The notes: a model not told the origin generated them from the letters alone. Shown: positions 1 to 10,022, counted from the stretch's first letter. The stretch is DNA of 64,000 nt from Bifidobacterium catenulatum DSM 16992 = JCM 1194 = LMG 11043 (GCF_001025195.1 NZ_AP012325.1:1922001-1986000), one strand, 5' to 3'. Program-made: numbers and translations.

Positions 1-49
1 TGGCCTGCCGCGCCGCGCGGGCTTGGGAGGTCCGAGATGCGCGAGCCAT
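1..49 (-). CDS. Possible start of hspR (partial, runs off window)
   Basis: An ATG lies six bases past the dnaJ stop on the same strand and opens a frame that runs off the window edge (MARASRTSQAR...). In bifidobacteria and other actinobacteria, dnaK-grpE-dnaJ is normally followed by hspR, the MerR-type repressor that binds HAIR sites, and such sites are present upstream of dnaK here. Sixteen codons are too few to recognise a family, so the identification rests on gene order only. Confidence 0.35.
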   Translation of the reverse strand, partial: MARASRTSQARAARQA

Positions 50-54
50 GACGA

Positions 55-1071
55 TCAGCGCTCCTTGGCAAGTTTGTCGGCAAAGTCGCCGCACTCCTTG
101 TCGAATTCCTTCGCCGCATGCTTGACTTTCAGGCTTGGCTTGTCAGGGATGCGAATCTGCACACGCCCGACCAAATCGCCGTCGCCCTGCCTGTTGGCCA
201 CGCCTTTGCCGGAAATACGCACTTCCGTGCCGCTGGATGAGCCCGCCGGCACTTTAAAGGTAATTTCGTTGCCATCGACGTCTTTCGCGGTCACTTTCGC
301 GCCCGCTACGGCCTGGCCGACGGTGATTGGCAAATCCATGATGATGTCACGCTTGCGCAGGCTGAATTTAGGATCTTCGGCAACGCTGATCTGCAAGTAC
401 AAGTCACCGTTTTTGCCGCCGTTACGACCCGGCTTGCCCTTGCCTGGAATGCGAATCTTCTGCCCGTCATGCACGCCTGCTGGAACATGCGTTTTGAACT
501 TCTTGCCATCGGCAGACAGCGAAACCGTTGCCCCTTTGACCGACTGGCGGAAGGTCAGGTTGATCTTGGAGTTACGGTCCTCGCCGTCTTCCGGTTGCGC
601 AGCCTGCTCGTAGCCGCCCCCGTAAGGGCTTCCGGCGCCAGCGCCGCCACCGAACATCGAGAAAATATCGTTGATATTCGGGTTGCCGCCGCTCTGGAAG
701 CGAATGCGCGAACCATTGCCGCCCGCGCCATACGCTCCAGCCCCAGCGCCACCGCCGAACATCGATCCGAAGATGTCGGAGAACGCCCCCGCATCGAATC
801 CGCCCGCACCGGAACCGCCGGCGAAGCGCGCGCCGCCCATGCCGAACTGGCGGATAGCGTCGTACTTCTGACGGTTGTCTTTATTGCTGAGCACGTCGTA
901 CGCTTCGGAAATGTCTTTGAACTTCTCCTCGGCCTCCTTGGTCTTGTTCAGATCAGGATGGTATTTACGTGCCAGCTTGCGGTACGCCTTGGTGATCTCA
1001 TCGTCCGTGGCGTCTTTGGAGACACCGAGGACCTTGTAGAAATCCTTGCTCAGCCATTCATTCTCAGCCAT
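55..1071 (-). CDS. dnaJ: DnaJ-type co-chaperone without zinc finger
   Basis: J-domain co-chaperone that delivers unfolded clients to DnaK and stimulates its ATPase in the cytoplasm. The N-terminal J domain (about residues 10-75) has the HPD motif in KYHPDLN. A long Gly-rich stretch (about 80-160) follows, then a C-terminal client-binding domain. The four CxxCxGxG zinc repeats of classical DnaJ are absent; the only cysteine I see is near the C-terminus. At 338 aa it fits the shorter actinobacterial DnaJ class. It is third in the operon, 40 nt after grpE, with an AGGAGG-type ribosome site. A zinc-finger DnaJ probably exists elsewhere in the genome. Confidence 0.95.
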   Translation of the reverse strand: MAENEWLSKDFYKVLGVSKDATDDEITKAYRKLARKYHPDLNKTKEAEEKFKDISEAYDVLSNKDNRQKYDAIRQFGMGGARFAGGSGAGGFDAGAFSDIFGSMFGGGAGAGAYGAGGNGSRIRFQSGGNPNINDIFSMFGGGAGAGSPYGGGYEQAAQPEDGEDRNSKINLTFRQSVKGATVSLSADGKKFKTHVPAGVHDGQKIRIPGKGKPGRNGGKNGDLYLQISVAEDPKFSLRKRDIIMDLPITVGQAVAGAKVTAKDVDGNEITFKVPAGSSSGTEVRISGKGVANRQGDGDLVGRVQIRIPDKPSLKVKHAAKEFDKECGDFADKLAKER

Positions 1072-1111
1072 GATGTGCCTCCTTTCACGAGGTTGCTGAT
1101 TGTCACTGCGT

Positions 1112-1792
1112 TCAGTTCTGTGGGGATGCTACGACCACGCGAGCCGCGCGAATCACGCGGTCTCCAATGCGATAGCCGGCTTCCACCACGGTGTCAACGG
1201 TTTCCTTCTCGGCCTGCGGATCCGGCTTGTGCAGGATCGCATCATGCTTGGTCGGGTCGAAATCCTCACCTTTTTCGCCGAACTTCTCGACACCGAACTT
1301 CTCGAACGCCTTGTCAATTTTGGTGGAAACGGCCTTGAAGGACTCGTCCATTTCGCTGTGTTCGCGAATGCGATCGATGTCATCAAGTGCCGGCAGCAGC
1401 GCGGTCAACACATCGATAATGCCGTGCTGGCGGAAGCGTTCCTGTTCCTTCTGCGAACGATTGCGGAAGTTGATGAATTCTGCACGTTCACGCTGGAGCG
1501 CTTCAAGATATTCCGCCGCTTCCTTCTTGGCCTGACCAAGCGGAGTCAGCGTATCTTCACCATCTTGCGTTGCACTATCCGCAGCATCGCCGTTTTCTTG
1601 AGATTCGGAAGATGCTGCATTCGCGGCCGTTGATGCAGTTTCAGAAGCTACGGAATCAGCAGATGCAGTTGCTGCAGAATCGCCATTACTCTGCGACTCC
1701 TGCGATGCACCGGCTGCAGGGCCGGCCTGCCCGGACAGGTTGTCCATGTCGGGCAGGTCGTTCAGATAGTCGTCCTTGTTGAAGTCGGACAT
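1112..1792 (-). CDS. grpE: Nucleotide exchange factor GrpE
   Basis: GrpE releases ADP from DnaK so that the chaperone cycle can restart. The 226-aa protein has a low-complexity, acidic and Ser/Ala/Asn-rich N-terminal 80 residues. A predicted long helical/coiled segment follows ([19 protein letters not shown]) and then the typical C-terminal beta domain with [20 protein letters not shown] and a [16 protein letters not shown] ending. It begins two bases after the dnaK stop, which implies coupled translation. The extended disordered N-terminus is common in actinobacterial GrpE. Confidence 0.96.
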   Translation of the reverse strand: MSDFNKDDYLNDLPDMDNLSGQAGPAAGASQESQSNGDSAATASADSVASETASTAANAASSESQENGDAADSATQDGEDTLTPLGQAKKEAAEYLEALQRERAEFINFRNRSQKEQERFRQHGIIDVLTALLPALDDIDRIREHSEMDESFKAVSTKIDKAFEKFGVEKFGEKGEDFDPTKHDAILHKPDPQAEKETVDTVVEAGYRIGDRVIRAARVVVASPQN

Positions 1793-1794
1793 GA

Positions 1795-3666
1795 TTACTT
1801 GTTGTCCTTGTCGTCATCGTCCACGACTTCGGCGTCAACCACGTCGTCGTCAGCGGGAGCGGAACCGGCAGCACCTGCGGCACCAGCGGCGCCCGCAGCG
1901 TCGGTGGCACCCTGCTGTGCGTAGAGGGCCTGGCCGATCTTCTGTGCGGAGGTCATCAGCTCGCTCTGGGCGGACTTGATCTTCTCAATGTCCTCACCCT
2001 TCAGGGCTTCCTTGAGCTCGTTGACCTTGTCGGTGACTTCCTTGGCCACATCGTCGGAGAGCTTGTCTTTATTGTCATTGACGAGCTTCTCGGTCTGATA
2101 GGCGAAGGATTCAGCCTGATTGCGGGTTTCGGCGTCTTCCTTGCGCTTCTTGTCTTCGGCTTCGTGGGCTTCGGCTTCCTTGACCATGCGGTCGATCTCG
2201 TCCTTGCCCAGACCGGAACCGCCGGTGATGGTCATGGACTGTTCTTTGCCAGTGCCCTTGTCCTTGGCAGACACGTGCACGATACCGTTGGCGTCGATAT
2301 CGAAGGTGACTTCAATCTGCGGAACGCCACGCGGAGCCGGAGCGATGCCGGTCAGTTCGAAGGTGCCCAGCGGCTTGTTGTCGCGAGCGAACTCACGCTC
2401 ACCCTGGTAAACCTGAATAAGCACGGACGGCTGGTTGTCTTCAGCGGTGGAGAAGACTTCGGAACGCTTGGTCGGAATGGCGGTGTTACGGTCGATGAGC
2501 TTGGTCATGATGCCACCCTTGGTTTCGATGCCGAGGGACAGCGGGGTCACGTCGATGAGCAGCACGTCCTTGCGGTCGCCCTTGATGACGCCGGACTGCA
2601 CGGCTGCGCCGACTGCCACGACTTCATCCGGGTTCACGGACTGGTTGGCTTCCTTACCGCCGGTGAGCTCCTTAACGAGCTCCTTGACGGCCGGCATACG
2701 GGTGGAACCGCCGACGAGCACCACGTGGTCGATGTCGGAAACACCGATGCCAGCGTCGTGCAGCACGTTGTTGAACGGGGTGCGGCAACGGCCCAGCAGG
2801 TCGGAGGTCATGCTCTCGAAGTGGGCGCGGGTCAGGGTTTCGTCCAGGTGCACCGGAGTGCCGTCAGGGGTCATGGCCAGGTACTGCATGGAGATGGAGG
2901 TGCTCGAAGAGGAGCTCAGCTCCTTCTTGGCCTGTTCTGCAGCTTCCTTCAGGCGCTGCAGGGCAATCTTGTCCTTGCTCAGGTCGATGCCGTACTTATT
3001 CTTGACTTCGCCGACGAGCCAGTCGATGATCTTCTGATCCCAATCGTCGCCACCCAGGTGGTTGTCGCCGTTGGTGGCCTGCACCTGAATGGTGGAGAAG
3101 CCGTCGTCATCCTTGCCGATCTCCAGCAGGGACACATCGAAAGTACCGCCGCCGAGGTCGAAGACCAGAATGGTTTCGTCTTCCTTGCCCTTTTCGAGGC
3201 CATAAGCCAGTGCGGCCGCGGTCGGCTCGTTGATGATACGCAGAACGTTCAGGCCTGCGATGGTGCCGGCGTCCTTGGTGGCCTGACGCTGAGCGTCGTT
3301 GAAGTATGCCGGGCAGGTGATCACGGCGTCGGTGACCGGCTCGCCGAGGTAGGCTTCGGCATCGCGCTTCAGCTTCATCAGCACCTGTGCGGAAATCTCC
3401 TGCGGAGTCCACTTCTTGCCGTCGATTTCAACGGTCCAGTCGGTGCCCATGTGGCGCTTGACGGAGCTGATGGTGCGGTCGACGTTAGTCACGGCCTGAC
3501 GCTTGGCAACTTCGCCGACAAGGATTTCACCGGACTTGCTGAACGCCACGACGGACGGCGTGGTGCGAGCGCCTTCAGCGTTTACGATAACGGTGGGCTG
3601 GCCACCTTCAAGAGTTGCGATGCAGGAATTGGTAGTACCCAGATCGATGCCAACTGCGCGTCCCAT
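1795..3666 (-). CDS. dnaK: Chaperone DnaK (Hsp70)
   Basis: ATP-dependent Hsp70 chaperone of the cytoplasm. The 623-aa protein opens with [10 protein letters not shown] (phosphate-1 motif). It has [12 protein letters not shown] (phosphate 2) and [10 protein letters not shown] in the ATPase domain, then the substrate-binding domain and a C-terminal acidic tail rich in Ala/Gly/Asp. An AAGGAG ribosome site lies 7 nt before the ATG. First gene of the heat-shock operon; expression is expected to be repressed by HspR through the HAIR-like sites upstream. Confidence 0.98.
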   Translation of the reverse strand: MGRAVGIDLGTTNSCIATLEGGQPTVIVNAEGARTTPSVVAFSKSGEILVGEVAKRQAVTNVDRTISSVKRHMGTDWTVEIDGKKWTPQEISAQVLMKLKRDAEAYLGEPVTDAVITCPAYFNDAQRQATKDAGTIAGLNVLRIINEPTAAALAYGLEKGKEDETILVFDLGGGTFDVSLLEIGKDDDGFSTIQVQATNGDNHLGGDDWDQKIIDWLVGEVKNKYGIDLSKDKIALQRLKEAAEQAKKELSSSSSTSISMQYLAMTPDGTPVHLDETLTRAHFESMTSDLLGRCRTPFNNVLHDAGIGVSDIDHVVLVGGSTRMPAVKELVKELTGGKEANQSVNPDEVVAVGAAVQSGVIKGDRKDVLLIDVTPLSLGIETKGGIMTKLIDRNTAIPTKRSEVFSTAEDNQPSVLIQVYQGEREFARDNKPLGTFELTGIAPAPRGVPQIEVTFDIDANGIVHVSAKDKGTGKEQSMTITGGSGLGKDEIDRMVKEAEAHEAEDKKRKEDAETRNQAESFAYQTEKLVNDNKDKLSDDVAKEVTDKVNELKEALKGEDIEKIKSAQSELMTSAQKIGQALYAQQGATDAAGAAGAAGAAGSAPADDDVVDAEVVDDDDKDNK

Positions 3667-3762
3667 AACTTGTCTCCTTTGTAGATAGGTTCGCTATGCG
3701 TTTTCTGTTCTGTTCGTTCTTTCGCCCGAGTTTCGGTTTGCCGTCTCTCGGACTTTCCAAAA

Positions 3763-3843
3763 CTTGAGCCTACACCACTCAACTTTTGAACGCAACTTTT
3801 TATTCCCGAATCCACAAAAATTCTTGAGCCATCTTCGCTCAAC
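3763..3843 (-). promoter_or_regulatory. dnaK promoter with two HAIR (HspR) sites
   Basis: Two inverted repeats match the HAIR consensus CTTGAGT-N7-ACTCAAG at 12 of 14 (3763-3783) and 11 of 14 (3823-3843) positions; they begin exactly 60 bp apart. On the minus strand a promoter TTGCGT (3790-3795), 17-bp spacer, TAGGCT (3767-3772) places the -10 inside the proximal HAIR, so bound HspR would block polymerase. Family knowledge: HspR with DnaK as co-repressor binds HAIR in actinobacteria. The promoter itself is inferred from spacing and sequence. Confidence 0.85.
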
Positions 3844-3860
3844 TTTGTCGATCCCCTCAA

Positions 3861-4002
3861 TCTACCGACGCCCACACCCGCCTCACCGTCGGCAGACTAA
3901 GAAACAACCCAAACTACCGACCCTGACGACCACCTCACCGTCGGCAGATTGAGAACGCCTCAAACTACCGACGCCTAGAGGACACTAAGCGTCGGCAGTT
4001 TG
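3861..4002. repeat. Three tandem hairpin repeats of about 51 bp
   Basis: Three units each carry a left arm CTACCGAC (3862, 3914, 3964) and a right arm GTCGGCAG (3888, 3940, 3991), so each can fold into a stem. The third is longest (CAAACTACCGACGC against GCGTCGGCAGTTTG, one mismatch). They sit between the phosphatase stop and the dnaK promoter. No T-run follows, so a simple terminator function is uncertain for the array, although the unit next to the phosphatase gene may serve as one. Confidence 0.75.
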
Positions 4003-4024
4003 GGAAAAGGATGGACGACCCGGA

Positions 4025-6097
4025 TCAGCGGGTGATCTTCACGGTCTTGATGATCATCGCAATGGCGGCCAACATGGCCACGGCAATCGCGACGACGGCC
4101 ACCGCGGTACCGGTCTCACCGAGCGGCGAGCCGTCGACCTTCGGATTGTTGTTGACCTTGCCGGAAGCGATCACACCGTTCTTGTCGGCATTCTTGTCGG
4201 CGCTCTTGTCGGAAGAACCGGCGGCCGGAGCCTGGAAGTCAACGGTCACGCTCTTGCCGGACTGGCGTCCGGTGACGGTAAGCGTATATTCGTTGCCTTC
4301 GGCCACCTTGTCGGGTGCGATCGCGGTGGTCTGCGCGGTCTTGACTCGCACACCGGAGAGCGGAGTGGTGGAGTCGGAAGCGGCAATCACATTGCCCGAT
4401 TTGTCCTTCAGCTCATAGCTGAGTACAGCATCACCGTTGAAGCCCATCGCATCGGCGGCATACGAGCCGTTTTCGGTGGCGACCTTGACTTCGGCGTTGT
4501 CGGACAATGCCTTCTGCTGGTCGGTGGTGGTGGCCAAGCCGAGCGCGCCGGCGATGGTGTAGAAGTTGTCGGTCTGATCGGTCAAGCCGATCACACGCTG
4601 GGCGCCCGGACCAGATGCCGCTATGCGCAGCTGAGTGCCGGTGTGTTCCATGTCACCACCGTTGTAGCCGCCTTCCTCATCGCGGGAGTCCTCCTGAGCG
4701 GTGCCGTAGGAGACGACCATGTTGTTGCCGTCGGCGGTCTTGAGCACGGTGGAGAGCGCATAGGCCGGCTGAGCGGTGAGAATCTGCGAGGTGTGGGCGT
4801 GGTCGGCGGTGACGATCACGAGCGTGTCGGAAAGATCAACGTTCTGCAGCACGTAGGAGATGGCCTGATCGAAGTCATCGGTCTCACCGATCTGTCCACA
4901 GGCGTTGCCGGCATGATCCTGCTTGTCGATCGAAGCGCCCTCGATCTGCAGGAAGAAACCGTTGGATTGGCTGGCCGGATTGGCATTGAGCAGTTCGAGT
5001 GCCTTCTTGGACATGTCCTTGAGTGAGGAGCCCTGGTTGCCGAGCCACTGATCGTTCACGGTGCACACGGTCGGATTGGCGTCCTTGGACGGATCCTTGG
5101 CGGTCGCCTTCGACGCGTTGAACTTGGTCGGCATATTGCCATCGCTCATCAGCGCGAGTACCGGCTGGCCTTCCTTGTATTCAAGCGCGTTCATGGCCGC
5201 CGGATCGTTTTCGACGGTCTGGTAGCCCATCTCCTTGGCCTGTTCCCACACGGTCTTGCCCGCATATTCGCCGCCCTGTACGGTCTGGCGGAAGTACTTG
5301 GAACCACCGCCGATGGTCACGTCGGCGCGGGTGTCGAGCAGCTGCTCGGAGATGGAGCCGATGCCGCCGTTCTCCTTAAGCTGGTTCACGAGGCAACGCT
5401 TCGCAGCATCATTAGAGGAACCATCGGTCTTGCCCTGCGGACCGTAGCAGCCACGCTCGGAGGAATGTGATTCCAGTACGGCCGGAGTGGCGTCCTGGAT
5501 TTCCGCGGTGGTCACGTTGCCGGTCGCCTTGCCTGCAGCCTTGGCGAGTTCGAACAGATTGAGCTGTGGATTGCCATACACGTCGACATCCACCGCGTTG
5601 TTGTAGGTCTTGGTACCGGTTGCCCAAGCAGAACCGGATGCGGAGGAGTCGGTGACTGCGGTAATCTTGCCGGGATTCGAATTGGCGTTCAGATTGCCCT
5701 TACCGTCCTTACCGACGGCACTGTCGGAGCTGTTGGAACCGAGCGAGAAGGTCGTGTACTGTCCGGTGCCGGCTTCCACGTCGTCGAGCGCACCGGGCTG
5801 ACCTACCGCGTCAAGACCGTCGAAATGGCCGTTGACACCCTTGAGATAGTTACGTGCCACGGTGATTTCGGAGTCGCCCATGCCGTCGCCGATGAACAGG
5901 ACGACATTCTTGGCGGACTTGTTGCCGATTGCTGCGATGCGTTGTGCGCCGCCATGCTGGGCCAGTTCGGCCACGGATTTGCCGTTCGGACTGTAGGTGG
6001 ATGCGCTGTCAGCGAGCGCCGGTACGGCGAGCGCGCCAAGCGTGGCGACGGAGGCGAACGCCGCGATGGCGCCCTGAAGAGCCTTGTGCTTGCCCAT
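4025..6097 (-). CDS. phoA: Secreted alkaline phosphatase, surface-anchored
   Basis: Hydrolyses phosphate monoesters outside the cytoplasm. With the ATG at 6097 the 690-aa protein begins with a signal peptide (basic n-region, hydrophobic core, likely cleavage after PALA near residue 29). The catalytic core has FIGDGMGDSE (metal ligand Asp71), the nucleophile motif VTDSSASGSAW (Ser151) and the histidine metal motifs DKQDHAG, TADHAHTSQ and MEHTGTQ. The C-terminus has SPLGETG followed by a hydrophobic helix and a short basic tail, which resembles an atypical sortase signal or a plain membrane anchor. An upstream in-frame GTG at 6118 has a better ribosome site (GGAAAGG) and would add seven residues. 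Confidence 0.93.
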   Translation of the reverse strand: MGKHKALQGAIAAFASVATLGALAVPALADSASTYSPNGKSVAELAQHGGAQRIAAIGNKSAKNVVLFIGDGMGDSEITVARNYLKGVNGHFDGLDAVGQPGALDDVEAGTGQYTTFSLGSNSSDSAVGKDGKGNLNANSNPGKITAVTDSSASGSAWATGTKTYNNAVDVDVYGNPQLNLFELAKAAGKATGNVTTAEIQDATPAVLESHSSERGCYGPQGKTDGSSNDAAKRCLVNQLKENGGIGSISEQLLDTRADVTIGGGSKYFRQTVQGGEYAGKTVWEQAKEMGYQTVENDPAAMNALEYKEGQPVLALMSDGNMPTKFNASKATAKDPSKDANPTVCTVNDQWLGNQGSSLKDMSKKALELLNANPASQSNGFFLQIEGASIDKQDHAGNACGQIGETDDFDQAISYVLQNVDLSDTLVIVTADHAHTSQILTAQPAYALSTVLKTADGNNMVVSYGTAQEDSRDEEGGYNGGDMEHTGTQLRIAASGPGAQRVIGLTDQTDNFYTIAGALGLATTTDQQKALSDNAEVKVATENGSYAADAMGFNGDAVLSYELKDKSGNVIAASDSTTPLSGVRVKTAQTTAIAPDKVAEGNEYTLTVTGRQSGKSVTVDFQAPAAGSSDKSADKNADKNGVIASGKVNNNPKVDGSPLGETGTAVAVVAIAVAMLAAIAMIIKTVKITR

Positions 6098-6264
6098 GTG
6101 TTCTTCTTTCTTCTGCACGCGGAACCTTTCCGCGCCTTAATGTTGCGGAATCTTACGTTTCCATCACCCACGCTAAGTATGCAAAACCAACGCAGTTCAA
6201 TTCGCACCCTAACGGCAGATGAATTCTGAGCCTGCCAAAGTGAATAACTTCCCTACCATCACAA

Positions 6265-6308
6265 AACGGGTCTGTGACCCCCTGTTATGAGGAAGTCGCA
6301 GACCCGTT
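6265..6308 (-). terminator. Terminator after the GH31 relic
   Basis: Inverted repeat AACGGGTCTG / CAGACCCGTT with a 24-nt interior; on the minus strand the stem is followed by TTTTG. It lies 64 bp beyond the end of the GH31 remnant and upstream of the phosphatase gene, so it separates the two units. Confidence 0.65.
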
Positions 6309-6372
6309 GACTCGCTTATATGATATCGACCGCTGATTCATCGCATATGGCGGATGCCCCCTAGCATGCTTA

Positions 6373-7798
6373 TCAGCTACGCAACAGAATCTCCTCCAAG
6401 ACGCCGTTTACCGCGTCGGGCATGCCGTATGCGACGAACGGTTCCTTGCTGAAGCGTGGTTTGCCGTCAAGCGTGCGCAAGGCGCCAACCGCTCGGACGC
6501 CTTGTTCTCGGATTGCCTGTAACGCATGCTCTTTGGTGACATACGGCATCTGTGCATGTAGCAGCGCATCAAGTACATCCTTGTCAATCGGATTATCCGC
6601 GACGGACAAACCTTTTGGAACGGCGACACTCAGCCGAGCAGTTGAAGGCACGTCATGTACGGCGACGGACAGGCTCAGCGTCTGTTCATCGTACACAATC
6701 TCAGCCGTCTCGCAGGCGATGCCGTTGATGGTAACCTGCAGTTCGTCGGACCCAACCGGCGAGACGCCACGGAACACAATCGTCCAATCGCGTCGTTCCG
6801 GCACGGATTCGACGACTCCGTCAACCGGTGAAATCTCGAACCGACTGCCGCCGGATCCGGTAGCGTCACCATCCTTGGCACTATCAGCAATGTCGGCACG
6901 CCAATCGAACGTCATCATCGTAGCCGCGATGTGCGCACGTCTCGCGCAGGATACGATTCCGTCATCCTCACGCAACGTGAAAGTTCCGTCCGTACCGGGA
7001 AAACCAGCACGTGCAGGACCGAGGGATTGCGAAGGTCGTTGACATCGTCACCGGTTGCAAGTTCCTGCAACGGAATGATGCCACCCGCTTTAGCGAACAC
7101 AGGTATGCGGTCAAGCGCGCGCCACACTTCAAGTCGCCGCCCGGACGCGTTATCGGAGACATAGCGCCGTCCATCGAAGAAGTCGTACCATTCGCCTTGC
7201 GGCAACCATGCTTCAGTCCTGCCACGCTGTGCCGTCGGATCGTCATCGGTCACGATGGGTGCCACCAGCAGTTCGGTACCGAATCGGAATTCGTCTTGCC
7301 GTCGACTTCATCGGCCTCGACGATGACGTTCGATCCGGAATCATCGATCACAGCCCAACCGTCACGTGAGAGTACACCGTCATCCAACGCGATTTCGCCA
7401 TCAGCCTCGTCGAGTGTACGCGCGGTACCTTTGAGATTGTGCAGAGGCGCATCGCCGTAATGCCAAGTATTGAACTGAGTATCGGAGACGCCTTTGACGA
7501 CGATGCTCAGCCCTTCCTTGCTGAACGGTTTGCCGTCGTAGGTCAGGTAGAGTGCAGGGGTATCGACGATGAGCAGCCCGTTACGATGCGTTACGGTGAA
7601 TTCCGGATCGGCTCCAAAGTCGCGATTGACGGCCATCTGCGTCAACCGATCCTCAAACTCGCCTGAATCGGACCATTCGAGCCGAATGAGGGATTCGGTG
7701 AGGATGCCGATCCTCCAATGCTTGCCCTGTAGGACTGTCGCGTCGCGCATGCACGGTCGTGCATTGCGTACATAGTCGATGAATACGTTGCTTGTCAT
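6373..7798 (-). pseudogene. GH31 alpha-glucosidase, catalytic domain deleted and frameshifted
   Basis: The first about 170 residues from ATG 7798 match the N-terminal beta-sandwich of GH31 enzymes (FEDRLTQMAVNR, LLIVDTPALYLTYDGKPFSKEGL). Near 7285-7300 the sequence jumps directly to the distal part (RFGTELLVAPIVTDDD, then the proximal C-terminal domain with FFDGRRYVSDNA). The whole TIM barrel with both catalytic aspartates, roughly 350 residues, is missing. A further frameshift at about 6986 fits loss of one G (GGACGGGAACT expected, GGACGGAACT seen). After it the C-terminal domain reads on in the new frame to 6373. It lies 13 nt downstream of the permease remnant in what was an alpha-glucoside operon. 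It cannot encode an active hydrolase. Confidence 0.88.
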
Positions 7799-7811
7799 GG
7801 TGTTTCCCACT

Positions 7812-8632
7812 TTACTTGCCACTGCCAGTCGCGATGCCGGCGATGAACTGCTTCTGGAAGATCATGTAGACGATGATTACCGGCACGATGGCCAGCGAGG
7901 TGGCCGCGAACAGTCCGCCGTAATCAGTGCCGTACTGGCCGTTAAAGGCCTTCAATCCGACGGCGAGCAGCTGCTTTTTCTCATCAGTGATCATAAGGAA
8001 CGGCCACAGGTAGTCTTCCCAGTTCCACAGGAACGTGATATCGCCAATGCTGCGATGGTATTGTGGCTCATCGGCAGGATGATGCTGTGGAAGATTCTGG
8101 TTTCGGAAGCACCGTCGAGTTTGGCGGCTTCGATCAGCTCATCGGAGATGCCGGCGATGGATTGGCGGAACAGGAAGATGCCGAACGCGCTTATCATGCC
8201 GGGCAACACGAGGGACGTGTAGGTGTCTTGCAAACCCCAGTTGGTGAACATCTCGTACTGCGGGATGATGGTTACGGCCCATGGGATCATCATGGTGCTC
8301 ATGACGACGCCGAAGAGCAGGTTACGGCCACGGAAGCGCATTTTGGAAAACACGTAGCCGAGCACGGCACTGGTATAAACCGCAATGCCGGTTTTCAGAC
8401 CCGCTACGACCAGAGAGTTGATGAACAAGCGCAGGAAATTGAATTTTTCCTGGATACTCACATAATTGGCAAGTGCGGATGGCTTGGGGAACAGCCCTCC
8501 GGTCACCTTGACGATCTCGCTGTTCGGTGCAAATGACGAGATAAACATCCAGATGAAAGGAACGATGGTGATCAGGGCGACGGCGAACAATAACGCCGTG
8601 AGGATGATGCCGCCGATTCTGCGATTTTTCAT
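7812..8632 (-). pseudogene. Sugar ABC permease (MalG type), frameshifted
   Basis: The frame from ATG 8632 encodes a typical MalG-type inner-membrane permease with several hydrophobic segments and the EAA loop (ELIEAAKLDGASETRIFHSIILPM). Near 8040 the frame is lost: the sequence reads GCGATATCACG, while inserting one T restores IFTFLWNWEDYLWPF and joins it to the last 60 residues (to 7812). The combined length of about 273 aa is normal for the family. It overlaps the preceding permease fragment by 4 bp. The lesion may be real or a sequencing error, but the neighbours are also degraded. Confidence 0.85.
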
Positions 8633-8910
8633 GCCAGGTCCTCCGAATCTCCCGAAATCTTGAACATGATGAGGGTCAGCACGCCGGTAAAGAGGAAGAG
8701 GATGACCGCCTGCGCCGACGCGACTCCGAAGTTATATTTCTGGAATGCCTGATTGAAGATGAGATAGCTGATGGTGTAGGTCGATGTTCCCGGCCCGCCT
8801 TCGGTCATGACGAGAATTTGCACATATGCCTGCAGATAGCTGATAAGCGACGTGATGACGATGAATAAGGTGGTCGATTTAAGCAGTGGCAGAGTGAAAC
8901 AAGCATCACG
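8629..8910 (-). pseudogene. Sugar ABC permease (MalF type), 3' fragment
   Basis: About 93 C-terminal residues of a MalF-type permease survive (LPLLKSTTLFIVITSLISYLQAYVQILVMTEGGPG, then YLIFNQAFQKYNFG and a final membrane helix). The similarity stops at about 8907, where the leader of the divergent lacI gene begins. The first two thirds of this permease, and presumably the solute-binding protein gene before it, were removed by a deletion ending next to lacI. Confidence 0.85.
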
Positions 8911-8927
8911 AATCATTCGGAGGCACC

Positions 8928-9944
8928 ATGAAGGCGAGTATCGGCGACGTAGCACTCAAAGCCGGCGTATCCAACGCGACGGTGTCGCGCACCTTCGCGC
9001 ACCCTGAGCAGGTATCCGAAGCAACTCGCATCAAAGTGCAGGCCGCAGCCGATGCGTTGAATTTCAGCATCTCCCGATCGGCGAGAATCCTCAAATCAGG
9101 ACGCACCTACCGTGTCGCATTGCTAATCGGCAGTCATGCCATCGAATGGTTCACGGCAGAGATTATCGCCGGACTCAACGACGTCCTACGCGACGCCGGC
9201 TACGATCTCGTCATCTACCCCATCGAAGGGGCCGAGGCACGCGATGCATTCTTCGAAGAGCTGCCCGTCCGCAACAACGCAGATGCCGTGTTCGTATCCT
9301 CTTTCGGCATCAGCCCAGACGAAGTGAAGCATCTCGGCACCGCCAAAATACCGATTGTCGGAGTCAACACCACCAGCGAGGGCTTCGATGCGACTGTTGG
9401 CATCGACGACAAGGAAGGCATTAAGCTCATCGTGCGGCATCTTGCCAAACTAGGGCATCGCAATCTTCTGTACCTCTATGAGAGCTTCTCATCTACGCTC
9501 GGTTTCAGTTCATACAACCGCATCACTGGATTTCAAGAAGCCTGCGGCACCATCGATGGCATGAATGCGCGCACACTGGCCGTGCAGAAGAACGACAACA
9601 TCATCGATGCCGCGATCTCCGAAATGATGGCGCAGGACAATCCGCCCACTGCCCTATGCTTCCACCAGGATTCGCAGGCTATCCCGCTGTTCTTCCGTCT
9701 TCAACGAAGCGGGCTATCCATCCCATTGGATATTTCCGTGACAGGTTTCGATGACAGCGCGTTCGCCGAAGAAGCCCAATTAACCACCGTCCGGCAACGG
9801 CCGCATGATATGGCCGTCGCAGCTGCAAGGAAAGCGCTGGATCTGATTGAAGGACGACCCGTCCCCAAACCGTTCGAGACGTTCCCGGTTCAACTACAGG
9901 TACGCGGCTCGACCGCAAAGCCACGAACTACGCCTTTACTGTAG
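8928..9944 (+). CDS. LacI-family transcriptional regulator
   Basis: A 338-aa repressor with an N-terminal helix-turn-helix (residues 4-24, IGDVALKAGVSNATVSRTFA), hinge helix and a periplasmic-binding-protein-like sugar domain (TGFDDSAF near residue 265). It belongs to the same subgroup as the intact regulators at 15630, 18809 and 30509 (shared NFSISRSA..LKSGRTYRVALL after the HTH). A CGGAGG ribosome site precedes the ATG. It was presumably divergent from the alpha-glucoside operon now in ruins. Only about 18 bp of its own leader remains before the deletion point, so its native promoter is likely gone. Confidence 0.93.
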   Translation: MKASIGDVALKAGVSNATVSRTFAHPEQVSEATRIKVQAAADALNFSISRSARILKSGRTYRVALLIGSHAIEWFTAEIIAGLNDVLRDAGYDLVIYPIEGAEARDAFFEELPVRNNADAVFVSSFGISPDEVKHLGTAKIPIVGVNTTSEGFDATVGIDDKEGIKLIVRHLAKLGHRNLLYLYESFSSTLGFSSYNRITGFQEACGTIDGMNARTLAVQKNDNIIDAAISEMMAQDNPPTALCFHQDSQAIPLFFRLQRSGLSIPLDISVTGFDDSAFAEEAQLTTVRQRPHDMAVAAARKALDLIEGRPVPKPFETFPVQLQVRGSTAKPRTTPLL

Positions 9945-10022
9945 ATACGGTTGTTTCACAGACGGATGCCCGACCTCGCCAATCGATCTTGGCGCAGGTC
10001 TTCTGACCGGCATTGACCGAAA

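Noticed and set aside
2164-3684. Long open frame (506 codons) on the plus strand opposite dnaK
   Set aside because: It is the mirror frame of a highly expressed, GC-biased gene; the translation is low in complexity with no domain, and dnaK is certain.
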